This document shows, in pieces, positions 5,049 through 7,140 of a stretch of 7,140 nucleotides of DNA. Every line of letters starts with the position of its first letter. The first letter of the stretch is position 1. Under the pieces are notes generated by a model. It saw nothing but the letters and a program-made list of their open reading frames with translations, did not search any database and was not told where the DNA came from. The stretch comes from Desulfobacterales bacterium C00003060 (GTDB lineage: Bacteria > Desulfobacterota > Desulfobacteria > Desulfobacterales > C00003060). The stretch covers positions 2,563-9,702 of the forward strand of contig MAXP01000130.1 of the NCBI GenBank assembly GCA_001751085.1. The letters are read 5' to 3'. The translations under genes were made by a program, and so were the position numbers.

Positions 5049-6071
5049 TCAGAGGCTATGCGGCAATGATGAAACAATATGTTTTACACAACTGATCACA
5101 TAATCACGGCCCTTTGCCCCGTTTTCCAGGGTGTTCAGCCACTCCTGTGGTATCTGGCCATATCCGTAATAGGCACCTGCGATGGCGCCTGCCATAGCGC
5201 CAATTGTATCGGTATCCCCTCCAAGGTTAACCGCTAAGACGACTGCTTCCCGGAAGTTTTGGGTCAATACAAAGGCCCCAATAGCTGCTGGTACCGACTC
5301 TATGGCCTTCAGACTCAGTCCATACCGACCTGTGATGGCCTCAATAATCCCTGACAGGGGACTTCCGGATAACGAAGTGCATGTTTTGGTGCCGGCTTCA
5401 CTTCGTGTCAACCTGTCAAGGCCCAATCCTGCGCTCAAGAATTTGATCCCATTAAGGTTTTCGGCAAACCTCTTGTCTATATCAGTCACCTGGGCTGCGA
5501 TCCCGTCTAAATATCCTCTTGGCTCGACAGGTTCGTTTGACAGCCCGTATTGAAGCGCCAGCCCCACTGCCGAGGCCTGTGCCACTGCACCTGCCAGTCC
5601 CTCCGGGTGGTGGTGTGTGATGCGGGCACTCAGGATGGCATGTTCCTTAATGGCTTCGAGGTCGCGAAAATAGAAGCAACCGATAGGGGCTATTCTCATA
5701 GCCCCACCATTGCCAAAACTGTCTGTGCCTACCTGGTCCCAGGGGATTCCCTGCCCGATCCTTTCCACAACACCGAAAATACGTCGGCCGTAGCCACGCC
5801 CGGGATCAAAGTTTTCCTTGAATTTTCTGGCACATACTGCCGGATCGAAGCCCCCATTTTCTACGAGGGTCTCCAATATCCCTGTCATCATCTGCGTATC
5901 ATCCGTGTAGCGCCCTTCGTCCCGGATCATCGTATCAAGGATCCCGAACTGACTGTAAATCGCCCTGTGAGGCCAACCTTCCACAGGTTCACCCAAGGCG
6001 TCACCCACAAAGGTCCCCAGGATCGATCCAAGGAACCTGTCCAGTAATTGCCCATTCTCCGGATTTTCCAT
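5049..6071 (-). CDS. ADP-ribosylglycohydrolase (ARH/DraG) family protein
   Basis: This 340-residue all-helical hydrolase belongs to the ADP-ribosylglycohydrolase family (PF03747), which removes ADP-ribose from proteins or small molecules using two magnesium ions. The start is ATG 6071, with GGAGG 5 nt upstream. The frame stays open for 83 further codons, but those run through the end of the upstream glycosyltransferase gene and show no family similarity. Motifs are GTFVGDALGEPVEG (19-32), YTDDTQM (55-61) with the metal-binding Asp57 and Asp58, FGNGGAMRIAPIG (119-131), HHHPEG (153-158), and GGDTDTIGAMAGAIAGAYYG (284-303) with Asp286, Asp288 and Thr289. Both metal-binding clusters are intact, so it should be active. 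The target is unknown: no DraT-like ADP-ribosyltransferase is visible in the window, and many bacterial members act on substrates other than nitrogenase reductase. It is the second gene of an operon with the GT9 gene, 19 nt downstream of it. Confidence 0.93.
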   Translation of the reverse strand: MENPENGQLLDRFLGSILGTFVGDALGEPVEGWPHRAIYSQFGILDTMIRDEGRYTDDTQMMTGILETLVENGGFDPAVCARKFKENFDPGRGYGRRIFGVVERIGQGIPWDQVGTDSFGNGGAMRIAPIGCFYFRDLEAIKEHAILSARITHHHPEGLAGAVAQASAVGLALQYGLSNEPVEPRGYLDGIAAQVTDIDKRFAENLNGIKFLSAGLGLDRLTRSEAGTKTCTSLSGSPLSGIIEAITGRYGLSLKAIESVPAAIGAFVLTQNFREAVVLAVNLGGDTDTIGAMAGAIAGAYYGYGQIPQEWLNTLENGAKGRDYVISCVKHIVSSLPHSL

Positions 6072-6076
6072 CACAG

Positions 6077-6081
6077 CCTCC
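6077..6081 (-). promoter_or_regulatory. Ribosome binding site that selects the start of the ADP-ribosylglycohydrolase gene
   Basis: The minus strand reads ACGGAGG, then CTGTG, then ATG (6071). It sits in the 19-nt gap after the glycosyltransferase stop codon (6091-6093). It favours this start over the longer upstream frame, which would overlap the glycosyltransferase gene by about 230 nt. Confidence 0.8.
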
Positions 6082-6090
6082 GTGTAACCG

Positions 6091-7086
6091 CTATAGGAAG
6101 CGCCCTCTTGATGCCAGTTCTTCAGCGGCGCGGACGACCATGTCCACTGACACCGCGTGCATGCATTGAGGGTCTTCGCAATTGACTGTAGCCATTTCAA
6201 AACAGGGTGGACAGTCCACCACTCCCCTAAGGACCTTTGTCGCAGGACCAACCGGCGACCATCTCTTGGGGCTGGAAGGACCGAAGACGGCCACCGTAGG
6301 AATCCCCATGAAGGCGGCAAGATGAGTCACACCGGAATCATTGCCGATAAAACACCTCGCCTGCCGTACCAAGGCCATTAGATGGGAAGGATCGCAAACT
6401 TCATATATCCGAAAACATCCTTTTGACCTGGTTCTGATAATCGGCGCCAAGTCTGATTCTGCCGGGCCTACCAAGAAAACGACTTTTCCAAAATTCATCC
6501 CCTTGATGATTGTGGCAACCCGAATAAAGTTTTCTACCGGCCATCGTTTCCTTGGACTCCCAGCGCCAGGATGCATGACAAGGAAACCATTTTCCTGTCT
6601 GCTTTGAACCTGTTTAACAAGCTCGTCACAACATGATGAAACCACATCACCGGCCTTGGATTCTTGGCTTTGGAGATAACCCTCCATTTGCCTTATCAGA
6701 TGCAGGGCCACATGAGTTTCCTCATCAACCGGAGGCCGTGGGCTTATTCTATGGACTCTGCCGGCGTGGTTTTGCCTGATGTGATGCTCGGTGGCGGCTG
6801 AAAAACTGATCAAGATTATAGTATCATGATTGCATATGAATTCTTTGACGAAGGCTGTTATGTCTTTGGAAAACAGGGAACAAAAGCGGGCACTTTCAAG
6901 AGGAAAATGCCCGTCCACTACGTTGAGCTCACGAGCAATCTTTCCCGACCCGCTTGGACACAAAAGGGCCACTGAGGCCTTCTTTCTGTGCTTCAATAAC
7001 ACAAGTGCAGGAAAGGAGAGGACCAGATCCCCCAAGGCCCCTTGATGAATGACCAGTATTTTTTCCTTTGCGCTCAGACAGGGCAT
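6091..7086 (-). CDS. Glycosyltransferase family 9 protein (ADP-heptose:LPS heptosyltransferase-like)
   Basis: This 331-residue GT-B enzyme of family 9 (PF01075) should transfer a heptose or related sugar from an ADP-activated donor to lipopolysaccharide core or another surface glycan, at the inner face of the cytoplasmic membrane. The N-terminal domain opens with ILVIHQGALGDLVLSFPAL (10-28), with Asp20 in the position of the proposed catalytic base of WaaC/WaaF. The C-terminal donor-binding domain has MHPGAGSPRKRW (171-182), GNDSGVTHLAAFMG (248-261) and VFGPSSPKRWSPVG (267-280). Near the end, Cys292, Cys295, Cys303 and Cys308 form a CPPC...C...CM cluster, a pattern also common near the C-terminus of heptosyltransferases. 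The exact acceptor cannot be assigned, so no waa symbol is given. ATG 7086 is the only ATG that fits the conserved start. It lies inside a dispersed repeat and has only GAAGG directly against it, not a well-spaced ribosome binding site. A better-spaced AAAGGA occurs at codons 7-9, but only non-ATG codons follow it. Confidence 0.92.
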   Translation of the reverse strand: MPCLSAKEKILVIHQGALGDLVLSFPALVLLKHRKKASVALLCPSGSGKIARELNVVDGHFPLESARFCSLFSKDITAFVKEFICNHDTIILISFSAATEHHIRQNHAGRVHRISPRPPVDEETHVALHLIRQMEGYLQSQESKAGDVVSSCCDELVKQVQSRQENGFLVMHPGAGSPRKRWPVENFIRVATIIKGMNFGKVVFLVGPAESDLAPIIRTRSKGCFRIYEVCDPSHLMALVRQARCFIGNDSGVTHLAAFMGIPTVAVFGPSSPKRWSPVGPATKVLRGVVDCPPCFEMATVNCEDPQCMHAVSVDMVVRAAEELASRGRFL

Positions 7087-7138
7087 CCTTCATTGACCAG
7101 TTTACACTTTTTTCGAAAAAGCGTGTATTATCGAATTG
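7082..7138 (-). repeat. 57-nt dispersed palindromic repeat, copy B, overlapping the GT9 start codon
   Basis: Read on the minus strand it matches 2202-2258 at 54 of 57 positions. The differences are A to G, T to G and G to C, the first two at or beside the central palindrome. Its end (AATGAAGGATGCC) contains the ATG of the glycosyltransferase gene (7086-7084) and its second codon. Similarity stops just inside the gene and just before the window edge, so the full extent appears visible. The central A/T-rich palindrome (about 7103-7125) is less perfect than in copy A. Confidence 0.85.
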
Positions 7139-7140
7139 AA

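Noticed and set aside
6072..6320. 83-codon N-terminal extension of the ADP-ribosylglycohydrolase
   Set aside because: It overlaps the end of the well-supported GT9 gene, shows no family similarity, and a good GGAGG site precedes the internal ATG at 6071, where the conserved domain begins.

Overview
The window looks like chromosomal DNA of a Gram-negative bacterium. It holds an outer-membrane secretin, an exported DUF4139 protein and an ADP-heptose-type (GT9) glycosyltransferase. Protein style, mixed base composition and GAACCCTGAAC-type intergenic repeats suggest a Desulfobacterota (former Deltaproteobacteria) member. That placement is an inference; no rRNA or other taxonomic marker is present.

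Layout, left to right. (1) Positions 1-432, + strand: the 3' end of a type II secretion-type secretin gene, cut by the window edge. (2) 443-1861, - strand: a secreted DUF4139 protein with a GTG start, convergent with the secretin across only 10 nt. (3) 1862-2387: a 526-nt divergent intergenic region without a credible gene but rich in repeats and palindromes. (4) 2388-3158, + strand: a xylose-isomerase-like TIM-barrel protein. (5) 3265-4926, + strand: ATP-dependent phosphoenolpyruvate carboxykinase (pckA). (6) 4927-5048: a convergent gap filled by a long hairpin, probably a two-way terminator. (7) 7086-5049, - strand: a two-gene unit, a GT9 glycosyltransferase followed after 17-20 nt by an ADP-ribosylglycohydrolase-family protein. 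(8) 7082-7140: a dispersed repeat that overlaps the start of the GT9 gene.

How the genes work together: pckA links oxaloacetate and phosphoenolpyruvate (gluconeogenesis, or the anaplerotic direction). The sugar-isomerase-like gene just upstream may be co-transcribed with it, but its substrate is unknown. The secretin belongs to a protein-export machine or pilus system that continues outside the window. The GT9 enzyme probably builds surface glycan. Its partner, an ADP-ribose-type hydrolase, shares the ADP-sugar theme, but any functional link is speculative.

No clearly new multi-gene system is visible. The most notable signals are non-coding. A 57-nt palindromic repeat occurs twice in opposite orientations (54 of 57 identical), each copy pointing toward the neighbouring downstream gene, and one copy supplies that gene's ATG. 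A 22-nt element recurs three times in the same orientation in intergenic DNA, and one copy forms half of the large convergent-gap hairpin.
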